From contig CAZNLJ010000052.1 in NCBI GenBank assembly GCA_964573725.1, forward strand, positions 1-30,798: a DNA stretch of 30,798 bases, read 5' to 3'. The stretch is from UBA6168 sp964573725 (GTDB lineage Bacteria > Bacteroidota > Bacteroidia > Chitinophagales > Saprospiraceae). Of the stretch, positions 9,102 through 16,969 are shown piece after piece. Within the stretch, counting starts at the first letter, position 1. Each line of letters opens with the position of its first letter. The translations under genes and the position numbers were made by a program. Below the pieces are notes generated by a model, which saw nothing but the letters and a program-made list of their open reading frames with translations, was not told the DNA's origin and did no database searches.

Positions 9102-10028
9102 TCAGCCTGCCGTACCGGCCCCTGCCGGAGGGTCGTCCTGCAGAATCCCGCCGCCTTTTCCTGTGTCCGCCGGGGGGGCGGGTGTGATATGGATCCCGAC
9201 CTGGTGACCCGGTGCAGGCCGTTCCATATCGCGGGGCAACCGGAACCGGAGCGAGACGCCTCCCAACAGCAAGGAGACTTCCGTGCCGGACGTGTCCGGA
9301 CGGATGCCGGTGACCTGCGCATCGAGCGCCGGACCCTGGCCGGCCTTCATCAGCCAATCGCCGAAGAATCCGACCTTGTCCGTCAGTTTCGTCAGTTTGC
9401 CGGCGGACAGGAAAGCCACCTGGTCCGCCAGTTTTACAATCTCCGCCACATCGTGGCTCACCAGGATGGCCGTGAATCCCAGCCGCTGTTGCAGGACCAG
9501 CAGGTAATCCTGCAGCCGCAACCGCAGCGGGGGGTCCAGGGCGGACAACGGTTCGTCCAGGAGGAGCAGTTCCGGTTGCCGGACGAGGGCCCGGGCGAGG
9601 GCCACCCGTTGCCGTTGTCCGCCGGAAAGGGTGTCCGGCCGGCGGTCCGCCCATGGGTGCAGGTCGGTCAGGTCCATCAATTCCGATAGGATACCGTCGT
9701 CGGCACCCGGCGGGAGGCCGAAAGCCAGGTTTTGGCGGACCGTCATGTTCGGAAAGAGCGCATAATCCTGGAATACGAAACCCACGGACCGGTCCCGGGG
9801 CGGGACGTCGATGCCGCGCCTTTTGTCGTACCAGGTCTTTCCGTTGACGGAAATCCGCCCGTCATCCGGGGGCAACAGTCCCGCCAGCATCCGGAGCAAG
9901 GAGGTTTTTCCTGCTCCCGATGCCCCGTACAAGGCCAGGAATCCACCCTGCGGCATTTCCAGCGACACGGCGAGATGGACACCACCCCTTTTGGCGAACC
10001 GGGTACTTTCCAGGGAGAATGTTATCAT
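9102..10028 (-). CDS. modC: Molybdate ABC transporter ATP-binding protein ModC
   Basis: This 308-residue ATPase energises molybdate uptake from the cytoplasmic face of the ModB channel. It has Walker A GASGAGKT (residues 35-42), the Q-loop segment VFQDYALFP (about 85-93), the ABC signature LSGGQ (134-138), Walker B LLLLDEP (about 154-160) and a switch His in SHD. A C-terminal stretch of about 80 residues corresponds to the MOP/TOBE region but is weakly conserved. The ATG at 10028 overlaps the modB stop by four bases (ATGA), which fixes the start and implies translational coupling. The same frame is open far upstream into modB, but that extension is a shadow. Tungstate or another oxyanion is a possible alternative substrate. 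Confidence 0.92.
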   Translation of the reverse strand: MITFSLESTRFAKRGGVHLAVSLEMPQGGFLALYGASGAGKTSLLRMLAGLLPPDDGRISVNGKTWYDKRRGIDVPPRDRSVGFVFQDYALFPNMTVRQNLAFGLPPGADDGILSELMDLTDLHPWADRRPDTLSGGQRQRVALARALVRQPELLLLDEPLSALDPPLRLRLQDYLLVLQQRLGFTAILVSHDVAEIVKLADQVAFLSAGKLTKLTDKVGFFGDWLMKAGQGPALDAQVTGIRPDTSGTEVSLLLGGVSLRFRLPRDMERPAPGHQVGIHITPAPPADTGKGGGILQDDPPAGAGTAG

Positions 10029-10699
10029 GACCACACTTTTTTCAACAGCCTGCCATTGAGGATGTAAACCAGCAGCAAGGTCGAGAAGGCGATGGCCACC
10101 AGCACCAGCGAATACAGGTGTGCCTGCCGGTACTGCATACCTTCCACCGCATCGTAGATCGCAATGGAGGCGACCCGGGTCGTGCCGGGTATGTTTCCGC
10201 CGATCATCAGCACGACCCCGAATTCGCCGACGGTATGCGCGAAGGTCAGCATGATGCCCGCCAGGATGGAGGGCTTCATGTTTGGCAACAGCACCCGGAA
10301 CAGGGTGGTCGTCCTTGATTTTCCCAACACACAGGCTGCTTCCGCCAGGGAAGGCGGCAGGTGGGAGAAGCCCGATTGCAAGGGAAACACCATGAAGGGA
10401 AGGCTGTATAGTACAGATCCGAGGACCAGTCCGCCGAACGAGAACACCATGCGGAGGCCGGTCAGCTCCGCCAGCCAACGGCCGGCTGCGGAAGTCGGGC
10501 TCATCGCGATGAGCAGGTAGAAGCCCAGTACCGTGGGGGGCAGCACCAAGGGCATGCCGATCAGGGTTTCCAGCAGGGGGCGCCACCGGGTCCGGCTATA
10601 GCTCAGCCAGTAGGCCAAGGGAACGGATCCTGCCAGGAGGATGATAGTCGTAAGGAATGCCAGTTTGAAAGTCAGGTATAAGGGATGCCATTCGGCCAT
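10025..10699 (-). CDS. modB: Molybdate ABC transporter permease ModB
   Basis: The 224-residue inner-membrane permease has about five hydrophobic segments. It carries the EAA-type loop that docks onto ModC (EAACVLGKSRTTTLFRVLLP, about residues 140-159) followed by the conserved stretch AHTVGEFGVVLMIGGNIPG, typical of the ModB/CysT family. Its length matches ModB (about 225-230). It is the middle gene of the operon: modA ends 108 bases upstream and modC starts within its stop codon. The ATG at 10699 gives a standard N-terminus leading directly into the first membrane segment. Confidence 0.93.
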   Translation of the reverse strand: MAEWHPLYLTFKLAFLTTIILLAGSVPLAYWLSYSRTRWRPLLETLIGMPLVLPPTVLGFYLLIAMSPTSAAGRWLAELTGLRMVFSFGGLVLGSVLYSLPFMVFPLQSGFSHLPPSLAEAACVLGKSRTTTLFRVLLPNMKPSILAGIMLTFAHTVGEFGVVLMIGGNIPGTTRVASIAIYDAVEGMQYRQAHLYSLVLVAIAFSTLLLVYILNGRLLKKVWS

Positions 10700-10807
10700 C
10701 AGGTTTCTTTTTTCGGATTTTATGAAAAGCCATCCGGCGGTGTCGGCCTTTCAGCTGGTTCGGATGGGGTCCGGCGGGTAACCGCGGCCCCGGGGGCGGT
10801 GCGGGGC

Positions 10808-11557
10808 TCAGGTGCGTTCCAACAGGTTGCGTACGGAATCGGAAAAAAGGAATTCGTAGAACCGGCGGGCGCTGGGAAGTACTGCGGCCGGACAGTCCAA
10901 CAAGACCGCTCCCTGCTCGATGGGGGGATAGGAACTGCTGTCGAGCAGCGCCCAACGGCCCGTGGCGGCTTCCCGGCTGAACAGCACCACCGACAAGGCC
11001 GTGATGCCGACGTCGGCGGCACCGGACCGCACGAACTGGTTGACCTGGGCGATGCTTTCGCCGTACACCAGTTTGGACAGGACCTGTCCGTAGATGCCGG
11101 CATGCTGCAGGGCGGCCACGGCGGCCTGGCCGTAGGGTGCGGTGGCGGGATTGGCGATGGCAACATGCCGGTACCTATCCGCGGCCAAGTCCGCCAGTCC
11201 GGCCGGCAGGTTCTTGTCCTGTGCCGCCCAGCAGACCAGTTTTCCGGTCGCATATACCGCCGGTGGGCCGAGGGTAAGGCCTTCCGCCGCCAGGGCCGCG
11301 GGATAGTCCATGTCCGCAGCTACGAATACATGGAACGGTGCGCCTTCCCGGATCTGGGCCGTCAGCTTGCCGGAAGACCCGACCACCATCTCCACTTCGA
11401 TTGCGGTCGAATCGCGGAAGGCGCGGATGATCTCCTGCATGGCAAACTGCATGTTGGCTGCCGTGGCCACCCGGAGGCGGACCGGTTCGGGCGGCCGGCA
11501 GGATCCGAAGGCAAGCCATGACCCGATGGATACGAGGAGCAGGTTACGGTGGCACAT
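10808..11557 (-). CDS. modA: Molybdate ABC transporter substrate-binding protein ModA
   Basis: ModA captures molybdate in the periplasm and delivers it to ModB. From the ATG at 11557 it is 249 residues, with a hydrophobic leader ending in FGSC at Cys20, an imperfect lipobox suggesting a lipoprotein. Family features are ATAANMQFAMQEI after the leader, VVGSSGKLTAQIREGAPFHVFVAAD with the oxyanion-binding Ser-Ser region, and NPATAPYGQAA. The frame is open to 11659, but that longer start would lie inside the -7 promoter element at 11657-11664; the promoter therefore supports 11557. It is the first gene of modABC. The haloperoxidase-hydrolase pair lies convergently beyond modC. Confidence 0.92.
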   Translation of the reverse strand: MCHRNLLLVSIGSWLAFGSCRPPEPVRLRVATAANMQFAMQEIIRAFRDSTAIEVEMVVGSSGKLTAQIREGAPFHVFVAADMDYPAALAAEGLTLGPPAVYATGKLVCWAAQDKNLPAGLADLAADRYRHVAIANPATAPYGQAAVAALQHAGIYGQVLSKLVYGESIAQVNQFVRSGAADVGITALSVVLFSREAATGRWALLDSSSYPPIEQGAVLLDCPAAVLPSARRFYEFLFSDSVRNLLERT

Positions 11558-11656
11558 GGGTGGTGACAGGTAAGGGAGGGGTCCGCATCCCCGGCAGGGC
11601 AGGAGGGGTATGGCGACGGCAGCGCGGCAGCCGCCGCCCACCGGACCCGCTTCCAA

Positions 11657-11664
11657 CAAATATA
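11657..11664 (-). promoter_or_regulatory. -7 promoter element of the modABC operon
   Basis: The minus strand reads TATATTTG, an exact TAnnTTTG element, 100 bases upstream of the modA ATG at 11557. The predicted transcript starts near 11650, leaving a leader of roughly 90 bases. A TTTG on the same strand at 11692-11689 is 24 bases upstream, a little far for a -33 element. No ModE-like site or riboswitch was recognised in the leader. Confidence 0.5.
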
Positions 11665-11693
11665 ATCAATTTTGCCGCCCACCGGTCCCAAAT

Positions 11694-11723
11694 AAAAAAA
11701 GGAAACGGTTTCGAGCCGTTTCC
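11694..11723 (-). terminator. Intrinsic terminator downstream of rplS
   Basis: An 8-bp perfect stem (11701-11708 with 11716-11723, GGAAACGG against CCGTTTCC) encloses a 7-base loop. On the minus strand it is followed by seven T residues (11700-11694), the form expected of a rho-independent terminator for rplS. On the plus strand the stem is followed by the T-rich run TTCTCTTTTTG, so it could also stop plus-strand transcription. Confidence 0.8.
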
Positions 11724-11755
11724 TTCTCTTTTTGTTTCATCTGACTTGGTGTTCC

Positions 11756-11813
11756 CACCGGCGGTCGATCCGCCGGTGCGATGGCCGATATCCGGCCAAA
11801 TGCAGGCATTTGG
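11756..11813. repeat. Cluster of three short inverted repeats in the rplS 3' untranslated region
   Basis: Between the rplS stop (11832) and its terminator there are three dyads. The first is a 9-bp perfect stem at 11756-11764/11770-11778 with a 5-base loop. The second is a 6-bp stem at 11782-11787/11793-11798. The third is an 8-bp perfect stem at 11796-11803/11806-11813 with a 2-base spacer. The second and third share bases and cannot both form. The function is unknown; an RNA structure or a protein-binding site is possible. Confidence 0.5.
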
Positions 11814-11831
11814 ATATGGTTCGGTGGATGA

Positions 11832-12194
11832 TTAACTTTGGACGGACAGGAACTTGCGTTCCTTGATCCGGGATTTGCTGCCGATGGCCTGGCGGAGGTA
11901 GAACAACCTGGAACGGCGTACCTTGCCGCGCTTCAGGACCTGTACTTCCGCAATGGCGGGGGAGGTGAAAGGGAAAATCCGCTCGACGCCGATGCCGCTG
12001 GATATCTTGCGGACCGTGAAGGTCTTGGTGGCGCCGGTGCCCTTGATTTGGATGACATTCCCTTTGAAGACCTGAATCCGTTCCTTGTTCCCTTCGATGA
12101 TGCGGTAGCTCACTGCGACGGCATCCCCGGACCGGAATTTCGGGAATTCGGTTTTCTTCGCCAACTGTTCCTGGACGTATTTGATCGCTTCCAT
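11832..12194 (-). CDS. rplS: Large ribosomal subunit protein bL19
   Basis: bL19 sits at the interface of the 30S and 50S subunits. The 120-residue product matches the family length (about 115-120). Typical features are FRSGDAVAVSYRIIEGNKERIQVFKGNVI, then TVRKISSGIGVERIFP and a C-terminal RRSRLFYLR segment with a basic tail. The ATG at 12194 gives the usual N-terminus. The same frame runs upstream for more than 2.3 kb antisense to the next gene, but that extension is an artefact of GC-rich sequence. The gene is monocistronic here, with its own promoter upstream and a strong terminator downstream; the usual trmD/rpsP neighbours are absent. Confidence 0.97.
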   Translation of the reverse strand: MEAIKYVQEQLAKKTEFPKFRSGDAVAVSYRIIEGNKERIQVFKGNVIQIKGTGATKTFTVRKISSGIGVERIFPFTSPAIAEVQVLKRGKVRRSRLFYLRQAIGSKSRIKERKFLSVQS

Positions 12195-12230
12195 TTTCGA
12201 CGGTTTGTTTGACTGAATTTCAACGAGGCG

Positions 12231-12259
12231 CAAAGGTAAGCAAATAAGCGGAAAAGCAA
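12231..12259 (-). promoter_or_regulatory. Promoter of rplS
   Basis: On the minus strand a TTG (12259-12257) and TACCTTTG (12238-12231) are separated by 18 bases, matching the Bacteroidota -33/-7 pattern. The -7 element ends 36 bases before the ATG at 12194, giving a short leader suitable for a constitutive ribosomal protein gene. Confidence 0.7.
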
Positions 12260-12319
12260 TGCCTCGGCCGATAATATTGGCAAAAATTCCGGCGAGGTTG
12301 CCTTCGGCGGGAAAGGGTG

Positions 12320-12345
12320 GCGCGGGCTGGCCGGCCGGCCCGCGC
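12320..12345. repeat. 26-bp near-perfect GC palindrome
   Basis: The two 13-base halves, 12320-12332 and 12333-12345, are reverse complements except for one T/G position. It lies between the divergent rplS promoter and the start of the DUF1549/DUF1553 gene at 12486. No T tract follows on either strand, so it is not an obvious terminator. It could be an operator or a cruciform-forming element. Confidence 0.5.
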
Positions 12346-12485
12346 ATCACCTTAGCCGGAACCTTTGGGGCCGGTGGCGTAATCACTGCGTTTTTCCTAT
12401 CTTGTGGCTTCCATCCGTACCGGGCGGATACCGGTGCCAAGCCGGAGGCCCCGGAGGATGTCCTACGAAGAAAAGTGCGGCCGAT

Positions 12486-15269
12486 ATGATAAGTTACACC
12501 AAAAGAAGCTGGTTGTTCCTGTTGCCGGCGGGGTTGGTCCTGGCGGGCCTCCTGCTGACCGGGCGGGGGGAAGGCTCTTCTCCCGTCGGTTTCGAGGCCG
12601 AGGTCAAGCCCTTGCTGAACAAGCATTGCCTGAAGTGCCACGGGGGCGTGAAGGAAAGCGGCGGGCTCAATTTCATCACCCGGGAATCGGCCTTGGGGGT
12701 GGGTGAGAGCGGGAAGCCGGCCATCGTTCCCGGGAATCCGGAGGCGAGCGAGTTCATCCGGCGGCTGCGTTCGCACGACCCGGACGAGCGCATGCCGCTC
12801 GATGCGCCGCCCCTGGACGAGGCTGCCGTCGATGTGCTGACCCGTTGGGTCGCCGAAGGGGCCGTCTGGGAGCGGCATTGGGCCTATCGGCCCGTGCGGC
12901 CTGTCCCGGTTCCCGAGCCCCGCCGGCTCCGTTCCGGCGGTATCCCGGCGGATGCGGCCGTCGTCACCGACCTCGACCGGTTCATCCGGGCGGGATGGGC
13001 GGACCAGGGCTTGTCGCCCACAGCACCCGCCGCGCCGGATATCCTGCTTCGGCGGGTCAGCCTCGACCTGACGGGACTTCCGGCGCCCGAACACCTGGCG
13101 GAACAATACCTGGCAGCCCCCACCGAAGCCGCTTACCGACGGCTGGTCGATTCCCTGTTGGCCGCGCCGGCCTACGGAGAACACTGGGCGAGCCTCTGGC
13201 TGGACCTCGCCCGCTATTCCGACAGCAAGGGGTATGAGATCGACAGCAGGCGGAATGTCTGGCGCTACCGGGATTGGGTCATCCGGTCCTGGAATGCGGA
13301 CCAACCCTACGACGAGTTCCTGCGGTGGCAAATGGCCGGTGACCGGCTTGCGGCGGCCGACCCGACCCTGTCCCCGGCTGCGGCCGAAGCCCGTTACCTG
13401 GCCACCACCTTCCACCGGCTGACCTCCACCAACGACGAGGGGGGCTCCGACAACGAGGAATTCCGGACCGCCGCGGTGCTCGACCGGGTGTCGACCGTTT
13501 GGGAAGGGGTCCTGGGGACGACCCTCGCCTGCGCCCAATGCCACGGCCATCCCTACGACCCCTTCACCCAGGAGGATTACTACCGCTCCATGGCCTTGTT
13601 CAACAACACCCGGGACGAGGATACCCGCGAGGATTACCCGGTGCTCCGCCACCTGTCCGACAGCGCCCTGGTCCGGCTCGACAGCCTGCGCGACTGGATG
13701 CGGCGGACCGTTTCCCCGGCCGCAGCGGAGTCCCTCCACACTTTCGTCCGGACCTGGCAGCCGAGCCTCAATTCCCTCCGGGCCGACCAAATGGAAAGGG
13801 CGGACCTCTATGCCCAAGGCTATCTCGGGTTGCGGCACAGGGGCTCCGCCCGCCTGGCCGGCGTCGACCTGACCGGGCATACCGAATTGATATACCGCTT
13901 CGGGGCGGGTAAATCCGGCGGTATCTGGCGGGTCCGGACGGACCGGCCGGACGGTCCCCTCCTGTTCGAGCAGCGTATCCCCGGTACCGGTTTCGGGTGG
14001 GAAATCGCGGCGGTCACCTTCCCGGCCCGGGAAGGGGTGCACGACTTGTATTTTTCCTTCGAACACCCGGGAATCGCCCCGACGGACCTGGGTGTCCAAT
14101 TCGACTGGCTGCACCTGCGTGCCGCTTTTCCCGCCAAGGCCACCCCGGAAGGACGGTACTGGGAAACCGTCTTCCGGTCGCTGGTGGCCGAACCGGCGGA
14201 GGCCACCCCGGTGATGTTCGAGAATCCGCCGGCGATGTCCCGGCCCACCCGGCTGTTCGACCGGGGCAACTGGATGTCGCCCGCCGGGCTTGTCCTGCCC
14301 GGCCTGCCGGACTGGCTGCTGGCGCCCGGCCAGCCACCGGTCGGGGACCGGGAGGCGTTCGCCGCCTGGCTGACCCACCCGCAGAACCCCCTGACGGCGC
14401 GGACCCTGGTCAACCGACTTTGGGCCGCCCTGTTCGGGAAAGGGCTGGCCTTCACCCTCGAGGACCTCGGTTCCCAGGGCATACCGCCCACCCATCCGGA
14501 ACTGCTGGATTGGTTGTCCTGGCGTTTCATGCATACGCACCGGTGGCAGCTCAAGCCGCTGTTGCGGGACCTGGTGTTGTCACAGACCTACCGGCTGGAT
14601 GCCACCGCCTCCGCGGATGCCCTGGCCGCAGACCCCTATAACGATTACTATGCCCGCGGCACCCGCATCCGGCTTTCGGCGGAGCAGCTCCGCGACCAGG
14701 CCCTTGCCCTGGCCGGCTTGCTCAGTCCCCGGATGTACGGCCCTCCCGTCATGCCACCCCAACCGGACGGCATCTGGAAAACGCCCTACAGCGGCGAACA
14801 GTGGACGGTCAGCCCGGGCGAGGACCGGTACCGCCGCTCCGTCTACACTTTTTGGAAAAGGTCCGCGCCGTATCCGGCCGCCATGATCTTCGACGCCGCC
14901 CCGCGGGAGGTGTGTACCGCCCGGCGCGTCCGGACCAATACCCCCTTACAGGCCCTCGTCACCCTGAACGATGATGTGTTTTTCGAGGCGGCCTGCCACC
15001 TGGCCCGCTGGATGGAGCGGCAGGGCACAGACCCCGCCGCCCGGGTGGCCGCCGGCTACCGGCGGGCGACCGGCCTGGTACCGGAACCGGCCGTCCTCCA
15101 ACCCTTGCTGCAGCTGCACGACCAGGCGGTCGAAGGTTATCGCAACGGCACCGCCGACCCGCAGGAACTCGTTTTCCTGCCCCCCGACGAACGGACCCCC
15201 GAAACCGCCGCCATGGCCCTGCTGGCAAACGCCCTGCTTAACCTCGATGCGGTCATGGTCCGCAACTGA
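12486..15269 (+). CDS. PSCyt1-DUF1549-DUF1553 (PSD1) cytochrome-type protein with CBM6-like insert
   Basis: The 927-residue product starts at ATG 12486 with a hydrophobic leader (about residues 9-26). The N-terminal planctomycete-type cytochrome c domain has a heme motif CLKCH at 48-52 and a distal Met candidate in the segment DERMPLDAPPLDEA. DUF1549 (about 160-380) includes a second CxxCH (CAQCH, 349-353) in the stretch leading to HPYDPFTQEDYY. DUF1553 (about 620-900) includes NPLTARTLVNRLWAALFGKGL. Between them, residues about 459-546 resemble a family 6 carbohydrate-binding module (GGIWRVRTDRPDGPLL ... GVHDLYFSFEHPG ... DWLHL). Proteins of this type are usually paired with a DUF1501 protein, as here 59 bases downstream. 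Biochemical roles are not established; an extracytoplasmic, possibly polysaccharide-related redox function is an inference. The open frame extends upstream to 12402, but the leader supports 12486. Confidence 0.9.
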   Translation: MISYTKRSWLFLLPAGLVLAGLLLTGRGEGSSPVGFEAEVKPLLNKHCLKCHGGVKESGGLNFITRESALGVGESGKPAIVPGNPEASEFIRRLRSHDPDERMPLDAPPLDEAAVDVLTRWVAEGAVWERHWAYRPVRPVPVPEPRRLRSGGIPADAAVVTDLDRFIRAGWADQGLSPTAPAAPDILLRRVSLDLTGLPAPEHLAEQYLAAPTEAAYRRLVDSLLAAPAYGEHWASLWLDLARYSDSKGYEIDSRRNVWRYRDWVIRSWNADQPYDEFLRWQMAGDRLAAADPTLSPAAAEARYLATTFHRLTSTNDEGGSDNEEFRTAAVLDRVSTVWEGVLGTTLACAQCHGHPYDPFTQEDYYRSMALFNNTRDEDTREDYPVLRHLSDSALVRLDSLRDWMRRTVSPAAAESLHTFVRTWQPSLNSLRADQMERADLYAQGYLGLRHRGSARLAGVDLTGHTELIYRFGAGKSGGIWRVRTDRPDGPLLFEQRIPGTGFGWEIAAVTFPAREGVHDLYFSFEHPGIAPTDLGVQFDWLHLRAAFPAKATPEGRYWETVFRSLVAEPAEATPVMFENPPAMSRPTRLFDRGNWMSPAGLVLPGLPDWLLAPGQPPVGDREAFAAWLTHPQNPLTARTLVNRLWAALFGKGLAFTLEDLGSQGIPPTHPELLDWLSWRFMHTHRWQLKPLLRDLVLSQTYRLDATASADALAADPYNDYYARGTRIRLSAEQLRDQALALAGLLSPRMYGPPVMPPQPDGIWKTPYSGEQWTVSPGEDRYRRSVYTFWKRSAPYPAAMIFDAAPREVCTARRVRTNTPLQALVTLNDDVFFEAACHLARWMERQGTDPAARVAAGYRRATGLVPEPAVLQPLLQLHDQAVEGYRNGTADPQELVFLPPDERTPETAAMALLANALLNLDAVMVRN

Positions 15270-15328
15270 ACGGCCGCCGGCCGCCGTGTCCGCCAAGACT
15301 TTTTCCACATATCAGCCACGCATCACGC

Positions 15329-16819
15329 ATGAAGAAGGACCCGCATCAACTCCTCCGCGAAGCCGCCCTGGAAACCGCCCGCTGGAACACGCGCCGGCTG
15401 TTCTTCCGACAACTCGGTATCGGTCTGGGATCCATGGCCCTCGGACAGTTCCTGTCCGGCTGCCAGCCCTCGGCCGGTCCTGCCGCCGAAGCCGCCGCAA
15501 ACCCCCTGCAGCCAATACCGCCCCATCACCGCGGGAAAGCCCGCTCGGTCATTTACCTGCACATGGCCGGGGCACCGCCCCAGCTGGAGCTGTTCGATTA
15601 CAAGCCCGAATTGGCGAAACTGGACGGCCAGGCCTGTCCGCCCTCGCTGCTGGAAGGAAAACGCTTCGCCTTCATCCGGGGGACTCCCCGGATGTTGGGC
15701 CCGCAGGCCCGGTTCGGACAACATGGGCAGTCCGGCGCCTGGATTTCCGACCGGCTGCCCGAATTGGCCGGTGTCGCCGACGAACTCTGCTTTCTCAAGG
15801 CCGTCCATACCGAACAGTTCAACCATGCACCCGCCCAACTTTTCATGCACTCCGGCAGCGCCCGCCTCGGCCGCCCCAGCCTCGGCAGTTGGGTCACCTA
15901 TGGGTTGGGAACGGAAAACGAGAACCTGCCGGGCTTCGTGGTCCTGACCTCCGGCGGCAACAACCCCGACGGCGGGAAAGCGCTCTGGGGCAGCGGCTTC
16001 CTGCCCACCGTCTACCAGGGTGTCCATTGCCGCTCCGAAGGGGAACCGGTCCTTTTCCTCCAAGACCCGAAAGGGGTACACCGCGACCTGCGCCGCGCCT
16101 CCGTCGAAGCCATCAACCAAGTCAACGAGCAAACCTTCCGGACCTTCCGCGACCCGGAAACCCTCACCCGCATGGCCCAGTATGAAATGGCCTTCCGGAT
16201 GCAGGTGGCCGTTCCGGAGGTGATGTCCATCGCCGATGAACCGGATTACATCCACCGGTTGTACGGAACCGAACCGGGACAGACCAGCTTTGCCAACAAT
16301 GTCCTGCTCGCCCGGAAACTGGTGGAAAAAGGGGTCCGCTTCGTACAGCTCTACGACTGGGGCTGGGATATGCACGGGGTCTCCGACGACACTTCCCTGG
16401 CCAACGGGCTGTCCACCAAGTGCCGCCAAATCGACCGGCCCATCGCCGCCCTGCTCCAGGACCTCCGCCAGCGGGGCCTGCTCGAGGAAACCCTCGTGGT
16501 CTGGGGCGGGGAGTTCGGCCGCACGCCCATGCAGGAAAACCGCCTGGGACTGGACCAAGCCTTCACCGGCCGGGACCATCACCCCGATGCCTTCACCATC
16601 TGGATGGCCGGCGCCGGTGTCGCCGGCGGCACTACCTACGGGGAAACCGATGAGATCGGGTACGCACCCGTCCGCGGGAAAACGTCCGTCCATGACGTGC
16701 ATGCCACCATCCTCCACCTGCTCGGCTTCGACCACGAACGGCTGACCTATCCCTTCCAGGGACGCGATTTCCGGCTGACCGATGTCCAGGGGGAACTGGT
16801 CAGGCCGATTCTCGCCTGA
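15329..16819 (+). CDS. DUF1501 family protein, predicted Tat-exported lipoprotein
   Basis: The 496-residue product belongs to DUF1501, a family related to the alkaline phosphatase/sulfatase superfamily. The N-terminus has a twin-arginine motif (Arg22-Arg23 in TRRLFFRQLG), a weak hydrophobic core and a lipobox LSGC with Cys45, so it is probably folded in the cytoplasm, exported by Tat and lipid-anchored. Family marks include YLHMAGAPPQLELFDYKP near the start, VRFVQLYDWGWDMHG, the segment GGEFGRTPMQ, and GRDHHPDAFTIWMAGAGVAGG with candidate metal-binding His residues. The C-terminus HDVHATILHLLGFDHERLTYPFQGRDFRLTDV is typical. It lies directly downstream of the DUF1549/DUF1553 gene in the same orientation; the two families are habitual partners. 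The catalytic role of the family is not experimentally settled. Confidence 0.92.
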   Translation: MKKDPHQLLREAALETARWNTRRLFFRQLGIGLGSMALGQFLSGCQPSAGPAAEAAANPLQPIPPHHRGKARSVIYLHMAGAPPQLELFDYKPELAKLDGQACPPSLLEGKRFAFIRGTPRMLGPQARFGQHGQSGAWISDRLPELAGVADELCFLKAVHTEQFNHAPAQLFMHSGSARLGRPSLGSWVTYGLGTENENLPGFVVLTSGGNNPDGGKALWGSGFLPTVYQGVHCRSEGEPVLFLQDPKGVHRDLRRASVEAINQVNEQTFRTFRDPETLTRMAQYEMAFRMQVAVPEVMSIADEPDYIHRLYGTEPGQTSFANNVLLARKLVEKGVRFVQLYDWGWDMHGVSDDTSLANGLSTKCRQIDRPIAALLQDLRQRGLLEETLVVWGGEFGRTPMQENRLGLDQAFTGRDHHPDAFTIWMAGAGVAGGTTYGETDEIGYAPVRGKTSVHDVHATILHLLGFDHERLTYPFQGRDFRLTDVQGELVRPILA

Positions 16820-16890
16820 GCCGGCCCCTCCGGCCGGGAATCCGGCGGGTTTGTCCGCCCCTTCGCCCGTATCGTCGGAAGGCCATTTAA

Positions 16891-16907
16891 ATACCGGTTA
16901 CCGGTAT
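16891..16907. promoter_or_regulatory. 17-bp perfect dyad upstream of the DUF1028 gene
   Basis: ATACCGGT and ACCGGTAT are exact inverted halves around a single central T. The site lies 63 bases before the ATG at 16970 and about 20 bases upstream of GATATTTG (16928-16935), which matches the -7 consensus except for the first base. This arrangement would suit an operator of a dimeric regulator. No regulator is identified. Confidence 0.4.
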
Positions 16908-16969
16908 GGAATCTCAAACGCTTGCAGGATATTTGCAGCATATCGGATAACCTTTCAGAAAAAAACAAC

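Noticed and set aside
11832..14540. A 902-codon minus-strand open frame spanning rplS and the antisense of the DUF1549/DUF1553 gene
   Set aside because: Only its last 120 codons are a real gene (rplS). The rest is antisense to a well-recognised protein and has a low-complexity Gly/Arg/Pro-rich translation. The rplS promoter at 12231-12259 lies inside it.
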